Made by a program: the position numbers and the translations under genes
Assembly (NCBI GenBank): GCA_964020155.1
Contig: OZ026553.1
Location: forward strand, 2,322,479-2,334,978
Length of the DNA stretch: 12,500 nucleotides
Direction: 5' to 3'
Source: Chondrilla cf. caribensis
Lineage: Eukaryota > Porifera > Demospongiae > Chondrillida > Chondrillidae
In this document: positions 1 through 7,582 of the stretch, piece after piece
How the letters are laid out: the number at the start of each line of letters is the position of its first letter
Position numbering within the stretch: the first letter of the stretch is position 1
The notes under the pieces: generated by a model
Databases searched by the model: none
Told to the model about the DNA's origin: nothing
The model's input: the letters and a program-made list of their open reading frames with translations, nothing else

Positions 1-216
1 TGAGAGATTGCAGTACAAGTGTGTACATGAGAGATAGTAGTAGGAGTGTGTACATGAGAGATGGTAGTAGGAGTGTGTACATGAGAGATGGTAGTAGGAG
101 TGTGTACATGAGAGATGGTAGTAGGAGTGTGTACATGAGAGATGGTAGTAGGAGTGTGTACATGAGAGATGGTAGTAGGAGTGTGTACATGAGAGATAGT
201 AGTAGGAGTGTGTACC
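1..216. repeat. 27-bp minisatellite
   Basis: About seven near-perfect 27-bp units from position 24, with a degenerate partial unit before them. Each unit contains tgtacatgagagat followed by a gtagtaggag block. Units differ mainly at one base (agatagt in the first and last full copies, agatggt in the middle five). The unit length is divisible by three, so one frame stays open and gives a nonapeptide repeat, but the open frame follows from the repeat length and I see no other coding sign. The array continues to the left window edge. Confidence 0.93.
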
Positions 217-258
217 TGATGTACTTGCTCACTCACCAGCTGTAACATGGCTGAAAAT

Positions 259-563
259 GTCAGATACCATAAACCAGGTCATGCACTACTGTGTACATAC
301 AGTACTATAGTATAGTACATATGTATGTGTGTACACAATTGAGATAAGACCTTTGTAAATGGTATACTGTGGGTCAGGATATGTCAGGATATGTCAGGAT
401 ACTATATACAGTGTGTCAGGATATGTCAGATACCATAAACCAGGTCATGCACTAGTGTGTACATACAGTACTATAGTATAGTACATATGTATGTGTGTAC
501 ACAATTCAGATAAGACCTTTGGAAATGGTACGTATACCGTGGGTCAGGATATGTCAGGATACT
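259..563. repeat. tandem segmental duplication, ~165-bp offset
   Basis: A block beginning tgtcagataccataaacc at 259 recurs almost identically at 424. It includes a shared run with the palindromic core tactatagtatagta. Copy 1 runs to about 403 and copy 2 to about 563. A decanucleotide ending in gtcaggat is repeated three times at the end of copy 1 and twice at the end of copy 2. No gene is visible here. Confidence 0.88.
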
Positions 564-570
564 ACTTACT

Positions 571-796
571 TGACAACATCCCATAACTACCAGCACAGAT
601 ACACTATGTTCAACAGTGAGGTATACAGGTGGTGTGTGTGAGAAGTGTCTCATGTACCAGTGGGTCCACTCCAGCTGTGGTGTACTTGTTGCTACACTGA
701 CAACATCCCATAACCAACAGCACAACTGGGAGGGAGTATGCACAAATGTGGGGTGTGCAGACAGTGTGTGAAGTGTCTCACCACTGGGGTCCACTT
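571..796. repeat. degenerate direct duplication, 127-bp offset
   Basis: tgacaacatcccataac occurs at 571 and 698. Each copy is followed at a similar distance by a gtgtgtga..agtgtctca block and then a gggtccact block (571-670 and 698-796). The second copy ends beside the splice donor of the exon at 799-1053, so the pair lies in the intron downstream of that minus-strand exon. Confidence 0.75.
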
Positions 797-798
797 AC

Positions 799-1053
799 CT
801 CCGTAGTCTTCAACCATCTGTCCCTCACTGATTCTACCAAGAGCAGTGTCAACTTGATGATGTAGGCTGTCATCACCACCAACATCTACAGACACGTGGA
901 ATGTGGGTGAGTTGGAAGTGTACAGGTAGCACATTACAACAGGACGTCTGGTAACAGTGTTAGAAAACAAATCTGAAGTCTCCAAGGAAGCCAGAGAAGT
1001 CCCAACACTCACAGTACATACATCATGTAATAGCCGAAGTACCTCTGGTAGGG
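799..1053 (-). CDS. candidate internal exon, possibly part of the NCAPH2-like gene
   Basis: This 255-bp open segment has a strong donor (GGAG|gtaagtgg) and a cag acceptor after ccacta. It starts with two bases of a split codon and ends with one, and it joins in phase to the exon at 1365-1458. The encoded 84 residues are mixed and look coding (start LPEVLRLLHDV, a central RRPVVMCYLYTS hydrophobic stretch, end MVEDYGG), not repeat-derived. I do not recognise the domain. It does not show the family's C-terminal FDIH.YG block, so it may be a lineage-specific insert, an exon of an adjacent gene, or an unusual C-terminal half. Its acceptor lies inside one arm of the inverted repeat at 1038-1162. 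Confidence 0.5.
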
Positions 1054-1162
1054 CTGTAGTGGATATACAGACACTTTAGCTTGGTTGTTTATGAGGGAGA
1101 AACCCCAGTTAACAATCCAGCCAAAGTGTCTGTATATCCACTACAGCCCTACCTGAGGTACT
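1038..1162. repeat. 40-bp inverted repeat with 45-bp loop
   Basis: Positions 1038-1077 and 1123-1162 are reverse complements with one mismatch; both include the core ggatatacagacactt or its complement. The left arm covers the splice acceptor and the first 16 coding bases of the minus-strand exon at 799-1053. The right arm lies upstream of it in the same intron. A pre-mRNA from this strand could fold into a long hairpin hiding the acceptor. It could be a small fold-back element or a recent inverted duplication. Confidence 0.93.
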
Positions 1163-1364
1163 TTAGTTCTTATGTAGTATTTTCTAAATAATATAATTGT
1201 ATACTAATTCTAACAAAGTATTGTTATTATAAATGAACAGCCCGTTGTTAGGCAATTAATTGACAGATTCCGATAACAATTACAAGTGTGTAATAGCAAA
1301 GGGAAGTGTGTAAATAAAGTGGATATTTGCAGACTTTGCACTTTGACCTGCCCACTCAACATAC

Positions 1365-1458
1365 CATCCTGAACATAGTTCAGACTATATCCATTATCGT
1401 CATCATCCTCTTCCACTGTTGGTGCTTGGATCAACACAGCTTCCTTTCTTGCTTGTTT
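1365..1458 (-). CDS. NCAPH2: NCAPH2 exon (basic then acidic)
   Basis: This 94-bp exon has acceptor gtacacccag and donor GGATG|gtatgt. It encodes KQARKEAVLIQAP, a VEEDDDDNGY acidic run and YVQD, leaving one base. A second possible donor 17 bp further on (GGGCAG|gtcaaa) would add MLSGQ and end in phase 0. The gtatgt donor is stronger and fits the exon at 799-1053. Confidence 0.7.
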
Positions 1459-4400
1459 CTGGGTGTACATGCAAACACACACACACATGAATGGACCACT
1501 GATAGTACTACACATACTACATACACATATGTACCAATTGAGAGTACACACTGTATGTACACTATATGCATACATACAGGTACAGGTACAGGTACAGTTC
1601 ATACTACTGTGTGTACATACGTATAGTCAACAATTGAGAGTACACACTGTACATGTACACTGGCTGATTCATATTTCAGGTCCTTTGGATAATTGAGGTT
1701 CTGATAACAGAGGTTGACCTGTATGTACACACACTACACACTGTACACACACTACACACTGTACACACACTAAACACTATACACACACTACACACTGTTC
1801 ACACACTACGCACTGTACACACACTAAACACTGTACACACACTAAACACTGTACACACACTACACACTGTACACACACTACATACCATACACACACTATG
1901 CACTGTACACACACTACACACTGTTCACACACTACACACTGTACACACACTAAACACTGTTCACACACTACACACTATACACACACTACACACTGTACAC
2001 ACACGACACACTGTACACACACTACACACTGTACACACACTACACACTGTATATACACTACACACTGTACACAAACTACACACTGCACATAATAATGTGT
2101 GCACATGTGTACCAATTTTGATGTCACCATTTTCTGTCTTCTCTTCCTAGCTCTGGTCTCCTTCCAGTACTGAGACTCACTCTCTACAAATATACAGCAA
2201 ACACTGAATTAATGTCCTGTACACATTCCACATTGTAAGCGACACAATAAGGTCCAGAGGAGAGTAACCTTTGACCTATCACCCTTGACCCCTGGATCCA
2301 GCTGCCTATTGCATCAACACTGACCTGTCACCAGAGGTACAGCCTAACTAGAGGATGCGATGTACATACATAAAGTGAACCTTGTAACACTGTAGTGAAT
2401 ATAAAGACCACCCTAGGGACTAATAAAATGTGGTATCTCAAGACAGGTGGTCTTTATACAGAGGTGCTTTACTGTAGTTGAGTTGACCTAGTGGATTGTC
2501 CAAATATGGTCATTTAGGACAGGTGGTAGAGGTGGTCTGTATTACAGGTCCCACTGTGTGCACAGTACAAACAAGTACATTTGTGTACAGTACACATGTG
2601 CATACGTGCGTACAGTACTTTTCGTAAGTTTTAAGATTTACTTGACTGGCTGACTGTCGATCGACCAACCGCTGACCGACTGTTGACCGATCGCTGACTG
2701 TCAGATAGTTGACCACCCAACAACTGGTCAGTTTTTTATGGAAAGTACCGTACATTGAGTACATACACACATGCCAACACACATACTGAGTACCCTTGTA
2801 CATACATGTGTGTACAAGTATACTCTATACTAAGATTATCCATACATGTGTACCTGGATAAGATGGAGCCTTCCAATGTTGTTTAGGGTACAATGAAGAA
2901 TGTGAATAAACTAAGGGATACACAAGGAGACACAACATCAACGACAACTAAGGGATACACAAGGAGACACAACATTAACAACAACTAAGGGATACACAAG
3001 GAGACACAACATCAACGACAACTAAGGGATACACAAGGAGACACAACATTAACAACAACTAAGGGATACACAAGGAGACACAACATCAACGACAACTAAG
3101 GGATACACAAGGAGACACAACATCAACAACAACTAAGGGAAACACAAGGAGACACAACATCAACAACAACTAAGGGATACACAAGGACACACAACATTAG
3201 TATACACACATACACAGTACACACTACACACATAGAAAGGTATACTGAAACACAGAGTGGTCTTACAACTGTCAATGATGAAATCCACCAGAGGTTGGTC
3301 AGGTGGTGCTGGCTGGTCTACTGACTTTCGCTTCTTTGACTTTGAGGACACTTTGGGAGTACGAAACGTGTTGCCTAGCAACATGTGTGAGTAGACAATA
3401 TCAAACCATGACAACACCGGACACACCCACAACCTAAACAACACAACACAGTGTACATGCGTATACATGTGCACATGTACAGCACACAACCCTCATGTGT
3501 ATATAGTGCACACCTTTTCTGAAAGGTCTCTCATCTTGTTTCTTCACCTGGTGAGGATCAAGAGGTGTCCACGGATCAACCACTGTCTCTGCTACTGACC
3601 TAGTAGGAACCTGCAAGAAGTGGAAGGATACACTCATACACAGCAGGGGATAGGAGAACCGGTGTGCAGATTAGAGCCCGTGGGCTCTTACTACCAGTCA
3701 CCTGAACATCTGCCATCATACAGTGATATACTCTTCTGTGTACCATAAGGCAGGTGAGGTACAGCACATGGACAAGGTGAGTATACACACATGTACGTAC
3801 AGCACCAATACCTCAGTGCAATACAATGACAGGTATGGTGGTACACACACAACATAGGTTAGTGTGCAAATAACAGGACTGAACTGCTCCACTCCAATCA
3901 CTACACACTCACATATAACCAGACCATATACATTAGTAAGCAAACAGTGTACATTCCTTGGGCTCTAGAATGTTGACCTGTTACTGCAGGTACTGTACAT
4001 ACGTACATACCTTGCTTCCTGCAGTAGGCAGTGGGGACATTTCTCCCCCATAGTCTGCCACGCCTCCCTCATCGTCACTCCACCCACCCCTGGATGGGAC
4101 GGGATCTTGAAATGTACAACTATCCATCAGTTGAGGAGAGCCACTGGCAACAGTCTGATGAGTGAGGGGATGACCCTGTACTCCTTGTCCTGTGAGTGAG
4201 TTACATACGTAAACATGTATACACAGGTATGCATGTACAGAAGAACCTCACTTCCTGACCACCTCAGAGACAGGACCACTATTTCCCATTCTGAGGATTC
4301 CCTCCACAGTATTATCCCATATGTAATGTTGGAATCACCATTTGGACCACCTCACAATGAAGACCACTTCACCTAGCTAGTCCCACAGGTGGTCTCAGTG

Positions 4401-5221
4401 GTGAGGTCCTACCAAACACACATGAAGATAGAAGTCCTTGGGAAGAACATGTCAACAGTAGCTACCTACAGTGGGTCCCACTCAGTCGCACAACAAGGAG
4501 CATTTTGGATAATGGAGCATTATCGGATGAATCAATATGTTCTGATCAGTATGGTGTACACCTTCCTAACCTCACAGGTACAGATACTGTACACCTTCCT
4601 AACCACACAGGTACAGATACTGTACACCTTCCTAACCACACAGGTACAGATACTGTACACCTTCCTAACCACACAGGTACAGATACTGTACACCTTCCTA
4701 ACCACACAGGTACAGATACTGTACACCTTCCTAACCACACAGGTACAGACACTGTACACCTTCCTAACCACACAGGTACAGATACTGTACACCTCCCTAA
4801 CCACACAGGTACAGATACTGTACACCTCCCTAACCACACAGGTACAGATACTGTACACCTTCCTAACCATACAGGTACAGATACTGTACACCTTCCTAAC
4901 CACACAGGTACAGATACTGTACACCTTCCTAACCACACAGGTACAGATACTGTACACCTTCCTAACCACACAGGTACAGATACTGTACACCTTCTTAACC
5001 ACACAGGTACAGATACTGTACACCTTCCTAACCACACAGGTACAGATACTGTACACATTCCTAACCACACAGGTACAGATACTGTACACCTTCCTAACCA
5101 CACAGGTACAGATACTGTACACCTTCCTAACCACACAGAACCTACCTGTTCTTCCTCTCGGTTAGCAAACGACACATCTTTGTCTTTCCCATCTTCATCC
5201 ACTGATGTCTGAAGTGATTTT
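1365..5221 (-). CDS. NCAPH2: condensin II complex subunit H2 (kleisin NCAPH2), partial, seven exons assigned
   Basis: NCAPH2 is the kleisin of condensin II. It bridges the SMC2-SMC4 ATPase heads and recruits the HEAT subunits NCAPD3 and NCAPG2 in chromosome compaction. The assigned exons are 5146-5221, 4011-4175, 3514-3610, 3267-3374, 2854-2910, 2128-2183 and 1365-1458. All have GT-AG borders, and all six junctions keep phase. The joined reading contains an acidic DEDGKDKD..SFA..EEE stretch, GGWSDDEGG, the diagnostic DPWTPLDPH followed by RPFRKGNTF, a KSKKRK basic patch, DFIID, KAPSYPESESQYW and a basic helix RARKRRQKMKQARKEA before an acidic EEDDDD run. This order matches the family from its early linker to its central part. 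The N-terminal kleisin domain and the usual C-terminal FDIH.YG region were not located, so the gene is incomplete here. Large introns hold minisatellites. Confidence 0.82.
1535..1651. repeat. 21-bp direct repeat with internal hexamer array
   Basis: caattgagagtacacactgta occurs at 1535 and 1631. Between the two copies, at 1576-1597, lies a short array of the hexamer acaggt. Both sit in the intron between the minus-strand exons at 1365-1458 and 2128-2183. Confidence 0.8.
1724..2085. repeat. 18-bp minisatellite, ~20 units
   Basis: The unit is tgtacacacactacacac, with variants such as gttcac, actaaacac and atacac. The length is a multiple of three and the unit lacks stops in some frames, which creates long open frames on both strands with hexapeptide repeats; these are not genes. 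The array is intronic in the NCAPH2-like gene. Confidence 0.93.
2128..2183 (-). CDS. NCAPH2: NCAPH2 exon (QYW basic helix)
   Basis: This 56-bp exon has acceptor atatttgtag and a weaker donor AAATG|gtgaca. It reads SESQYWKETRARKRRQKM after completing a Glu codon. Tyr-Trp followed by a strongly basic helix is the family pattern. Phase 0 at its end fits the exon at 1365-1458. Confidence 0.72.
2400..2458. repeat. inverted repeat, aaagaccacc / ggtggtcttt
   Basis: tataaagaccacc (2400-2412) and ggtggtctttata (2446-2458) are perfect 13-bp reverse complements around a 33-bp loop. Related ggtggt blocks recur at 2520-2536 and 4388-4395, which suggests a dispersed repeat family. The site is intronic. 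Confidence 0.75.
2644..2706. repeat. degenerate gac/cgatcg short repeat
   Basis: Overlapping degenerate copies of ctgactgtcgatcgacc and gttgaccgatcgctgactg make a GAC-rich imperfect tandem tract. It is intronic between the exons at 2128-2183 and 2854-2910. Confidence 0.6.
2854..2910 (-). CDS. NCAPH2: NCAPH2 micro-exon (KAPSYP)
   Basis: This 57-bp exon encodes YSHSSLYPKQHWKAPSYP plus split codons at both ends. The acceptor (tatcccttag) lies within the edge of the 37-bp array at 2908-3198, and the donor is CCAG|gtacac. The phases fit both neighbours exactly. The product aligns in order with the family's basic K-x-PSF segment ahead of the YW block. Confidence 0.72.
2908..3198. repeat. 37-bp minisatellite with partial 74-bp higher order
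   Basis: About 7.9 copies of a 37-bp unit carrying actaagggatacacaagg and gacacaacat. The unit ends alternate between atcaacgac and attaacaac over the first five copies, a 74-bp higher-order period, and then settle to atcaacaac. On the minus strand each unit contains a pyrimidine-rich stretch ending in cccttag. The leftmost such site is the acceptor of the exon at 2854-2910. Confidence 0.93.
3267..3374 (-). CDS. NCAPH2: NCAPH2 exon (basic patch)
   Basis: This 108-bp exon has acceptor ttgctag and donor AGTT|gtaaga. The first two bases complete the Gly codon of RKG, giving FRKGNTFRTPKVSS. A KSKKRKS patch that could act as a nuclear localisation signal follows, then LVDFIIDS. It leaves one T for the next exon. 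Confidence 0.85.
3514..3610 (-). CDS. NCAPH2: NCAPH2 exon with DPW..LDPH motif
   Basis: This 97-bp exon has acceptor cttcttgcag and donor AAAAG|gtgtgc. It encodes 32 codons from VPTRSVAETVV through DPWTPLDPHQV to RPFRK and leaves one base. The DPW..LDPH block followed by a PF+KG signature is the most diagnostic piece for the condensin II H2 family. Confidence 0.88.
3673..3688. other. 7-bp hairpin agagccc/gggctct
   Basis: agagcccgtgggctct is a perfect 7-bp inverted repeat with a 2-bp centre. It lies in the intron between the exons at 3514-3610 and 4011-4175. Confidence 0.6.
4011..4175 (-). CDS. NCAPH2: NCAPH2 exon (Ser/Gly/Asp-rich linker)
   Basis: This 165-bp exon is phase 0 at both ends. 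The acceptor is gagtacag and the donor GCAAG|gtatgt. It encodes 55 residues from GHPLTHQT through GGWSDDEGG to PTAGSK. A second acceptor 14 bp upstream (ctcactcacag) would break phase with the exon at 5146-5221, so I preferred the inner one. Confidence 0.75.
4243..4410. mobile_element. possible degenerate MITE-like element
   Basis: gaacctcacttcctgaccac at 4243 and gtggtctcagtggtgaggtc near 4388-4408 are imperfect inverted repeats flanking about 120 bp of non-coding DNA that contains further gaccac blocks. I see no clear target duplication. It lies in the intron that also holds the 33-bp array. Confidence 0.35.
4555..5138. repeat. 33-bp minisatellite, ~17.7 units
   Basis: Near-identical 33-bp units carry tgtacaccttcctaacc followed by cacaggtacagatac, with scattered single-base variants (cctccct, cttctta, catacag). 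Because 33 is divisible by three and the unit lacks stops in several frames, frames of 200-268 codons are open on both strands as undecapeptide repeats. I treat these as by-products. The array sits in the NCAPH2 intron and ends 7 bp from the donor of the exon at 5146-5221. Confidence 0.96.
5146..5221 (-). CDS. NCAPH2: NCAPH2 exon (acidic linker)
   Basis: This 76-bp exon has acceptor tgtgtag and donor CAG|gtaggt. It opens with one base of a split codon and then reads 25 codons from KSLQTSVDEDG to REEEQ. It abuts the 33-bp array on its donor side. The next upstream exon must end with two bases of a codon and was not identified with confidence. Confidence 0.72.
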
Positions 5222-5735
5222 CTACACATCAAGTAAACATTCAGGTCAACACACACTAATGTCACCATGAACATACACAAATAATGTAATACATAAATAA
5301 AGAGGTCTACATCTTTCCCATTGTAAGTCTGGTTGGACACCACATCAACCACACTGGTCTAGGTACTGACGTCTCAAGTGATTTCCACACATGCAGTGCT
5401 GCCATGATAATATGGTTGTACTTGTGCCACATGTCACAGAGGTCTATGTCACCATGTTCTTGGAAGGTGGTCAGGAAGATTACTACTGCAGCACAACTAG
5501 CCAGGATACAACTACCTTGTGTCCTGACATAGACAATTTATACTGAGTTGTATGCATAGTCCAATACAAAATAACATACATGTGGACATATCGATATATT
5601 GTGACATGTGGAGATATCGATATATGGTGACATGTGGACATATCGATATATGGTGACAGCACTACACACTTATGCATCAAGTGAATATCAGCAGAACACC
5701 CACTAATGTCACAATGAACACACATACGTACATAC
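5204..5735. repeat. degenerate triplicated segment at the 3' splice region
   Basis: The acceptor region of the exon at 5146-5221 (about 5204-5282) has a diverged copy at about 5365-5460 (aagtgatttccacacatg) and another at about 5677-5735 (catcaagtgaatatc, then ctaatgtcacaatgaac). The middle copy gives an open minus-strand frame around FQEHGDIDLCDMWHKYNH that ends KSLETS, paralogous to KSLQTS in the real exon. It may be a decayed duplicated exon. Confidence 0.5.
5579..5656. repeat. three 26-bp tandem units with atcgat core
   Basis: There are three consecutive copies of a 26-bp unit carrying catgtgga, the palindrome atatcgatat and ggtga. Differences are confined to single bases. No gene overlaps. 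Confidence 0.92.
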
Positions 5736-5930
5736 ACATGAAGGTACATATAATATACATACTGTACACACTTGTACTAACCAGGACACTTGCTAGGCAG
5801 TTGCAGTGTACATCCATTACATGCACACATAAGAGCATACACCATATCATAATAGTACTTAGAAGTACATATACTTAGTATGTACACACACTGCACATTG
5901 TGCATACGTAATACATGACATTATACACAA

Positions 5931-6180
5931 GGTTCTGATAACATCATAACATTCGAACACATCTACAACATTTACCATGGACAACACTTGTGGAAGAAAA
6001 TACAAAAATTGACAATTGAAGATCTGGTACCTGGACTTCCACATGAAGCTAGACACATGCTGATTCACTACATCATCAACAATAGCCCACCCACACAATT
6101 TATCAATCTGTTACTTAAACTACAGGTAAGGTCACTGATGACAAAATTGACAATTTGGAGGATTTGGAGTAACAAATACA
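5931..6180 (+). other. exon-like segment, copy A of a dispersed duplication
   Basis: This copy shares ggttctg, caacattt, and a conserved ctgttacttaaactacag|gtaagg and gatgacaaa block with positions 7583-7834. From 5988 one plus-strand frame is open to 6272 and reads a coding-like LTIEDLVPGLPHEARHML..INNSPPTQF. The conserved aaactacag looks more like a 3' splice site than a donor, because copy B has gttagg after it. After that acceptor, an alternative frame reads TDDKIDNLEDLE then stop. I do not recognise the product, and a true gene is unproven. Confidence 0.35.
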
Positions 6181-6279
6181 CACCACAGTTGTATGTGGCA
6201 TTCAAATATCTGTTGACAACAACAAGGGAAGCGAGATCCCCGCAAGGTGTGGAAGGCACCACCCACTACTAAGTGGTGC

Positions 6280-7120
6280 TCTGTACAGAACCACAGTGCA
6301 GTGCCACACTGTTAGAGAGACCATTTCACCTTCTGACATGAATGGCCTACTGTAGCTCATGGGCTACATTTGAGCAGGTCTTGATAGTCAGAGTTGAGTA
6401 AGTGGGCGTGAGAGAGTGAAACATCTACTAACTTAAAAAGGAAAACATGAAATGATGTTTTAGATATTACATCTACGGTACTAATCATACAAAACTGAAC
6501 GTTCAATGGTCGTACCGATTTTCTGAAAACGCATGTTGAATGGATACAGGTATTGACGGGGATGGGTGTACCCATGTGTTCTCTTGTTTACCCCATACTC
6601 TGATCAACACTTCAAAGTAGTCATCGAAACTGTCTAAATCAATCTTTCAATGTGCTTCTCCCATCATGAGTATTCGTCTGGCAATCAGAGCTTCCAAATA
6701 GGAATCAAACAACATATCAACTTCAACACCAAAATTTACGTTACAGTTATAATCATTATTATCACCACGTACTAAGTTCGGTGACTCACCCACTAAATGG
6801 CCGCTCCCGTTTAGTGGGTAAACATAGGGAACGGGTACGGGTACGCCCACTCTACACCAGTAGAATGTTCAGTGCTTATGATGAGTACTGTACTTAAGGA
6901 GTTCTCCACTAAGATAATTTGAATACTACTGTATTCTCTCAAACCCATTATAGACACCATCTGAACCTACACCTGCACATCTCAGGAAAGGAGATTGCAA
7001 TCAAATTCTCACTGGTGAAAGTTTAGATGTTACTGCATTCTACTGTACTGGTTGACACAGTGCACTAGGGACTGAGTGGGGGAGTGTGTCAACCAGGACT
7101 GTGAAGATACATCTACACCT
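6280..7120. other. no gene found; small hairpin
   Basis: I see no exon with convincing splice borders. The only structure is a perfect 10-bp inverted repeat, acccactaaa (6788-6797) and tttagtgggt (6810-6819), followed by an acgggt repeat at 6831-6842. The short open frames here have atypical composition and no recognisable motif. Confidence 0.4.
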
Positions 7121-7130
7121 ACATACGTAT

Positions 7131-7290
7131 GATACATGTAGTAGATAAATCCCTCCTTGGATAGGTACATGGGAAATGTACTCATTGCAAAAACTAATTG
7201 ACCGAGGGCGCAGCCCGAGGTTATTTAGTCTTTGCAATGAGTACAATTTCCCATGTACCTATCCAAGGAGGGATTTATCTATTATGTATC
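7131..7290. repeat. large fold-back (inverted repeat) element
   Basis: The arms 7131-7197 and about 7225-7290 are near-perfect reverse complements of roughly 66 bp, with a few mismatches and one or two indels. They surround a GC-rich centre accgagggcgcagcccgagg. The arms contain gataaatccctccttggata and its complement. An outer arm attatgtatcctgg (7281-7294) pairs again with ccaggatacataat (about 7464-7477), and a gtacatgg.gaatgtact motif recurs at 7416. This has the form of a fold-back transposon or MITE. The peptide frames through it are palindrome by-products. Confidence 0.9.
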
Positions 7291-7315
7291 CTGGCAACTC
7301 AGAACCAATTACATT

Positions 7316-7403
7316 TTGTCAAAAAGTGTATCAAATTAATCAGGATTTGTCGAAAAGTGTATCAACTTAATCTGGATTTGTCGAAAAGTGTATCAACTTC
7401 ATC
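7316..7403. repeat. 31-bp tandem repeat, ~2.8 units
   Basis: Units carry ttgtcgaaaagtgtatcaac with an aatctggat end. They lie between the inner and outer arms of the fold-back structure. The first unit differs most (ttgtcaaaaagtgtatcaaa). Confidence 0.88.
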
Positions 7404-7582
7404 CGTTCTGAGCTAGTACATGGGGAATGTACTTAAGTCGGTTCCTTTGATGTTACCTTCAACCAGGATACATAATATTATGTACATTAGTATACAGTAC
7501 TTCTTGCAATAAATTAAATGTACAATGTCATACATTCATATACATACACACAAACAGAAGCATATATACATATCATACATGA

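Noticed and set aside
21..245. Plus-strand frame encoding a YMRDGSRSV nonapeptide repeat
   Set aside because: It coincides exactly with a 27-bp minisatellite and has no coding signal outside the array.
1724..2085. CRISPR-like array
   Set aside because: The units are contiguous with no unique spacers, and the context is eukaryotic.
2510..2803. Minus-strand open frame of 97 codons
   Set aside because: It spans degenerate GAC-rich repeat and TGTACA-rich DNA, has no splice-supported neighbours, and lies in an intron of the better supported gene.
3687..3756. Small minus-strand exon between NCAPH2 exons (KSISLYDGRCS or RVYHCMMADVQ frames)
   Set aside because: Either reading breaks phase with the flanking exons, whereas joining 4011-4175 directly to 3514-3610 is phase-perfect.
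4389..5352. Long open frames (200-268 codons) on both strands across the 33-bp array, seemingly repeat proteins
   Set aside because: The unit length is a multiple of three and several frames lack stops by chance; all frames repeat the same 11 residues on both strands. Only 5146-5221 has independent exon evidence.
6357..6850. Two minus-strand frames both starting MG.P.PV
   Set aside because: The resemblance is confined to a short acgggt-type sequence; the remainder is unrelated and lacks splice or domain support.
7176..7416. Plus- and minus-strand open frames starting MYSLQ
   Set aside because: They mirror each other because they run through the inverted repeat; the similarity of the two peptides is a palindrome effect.
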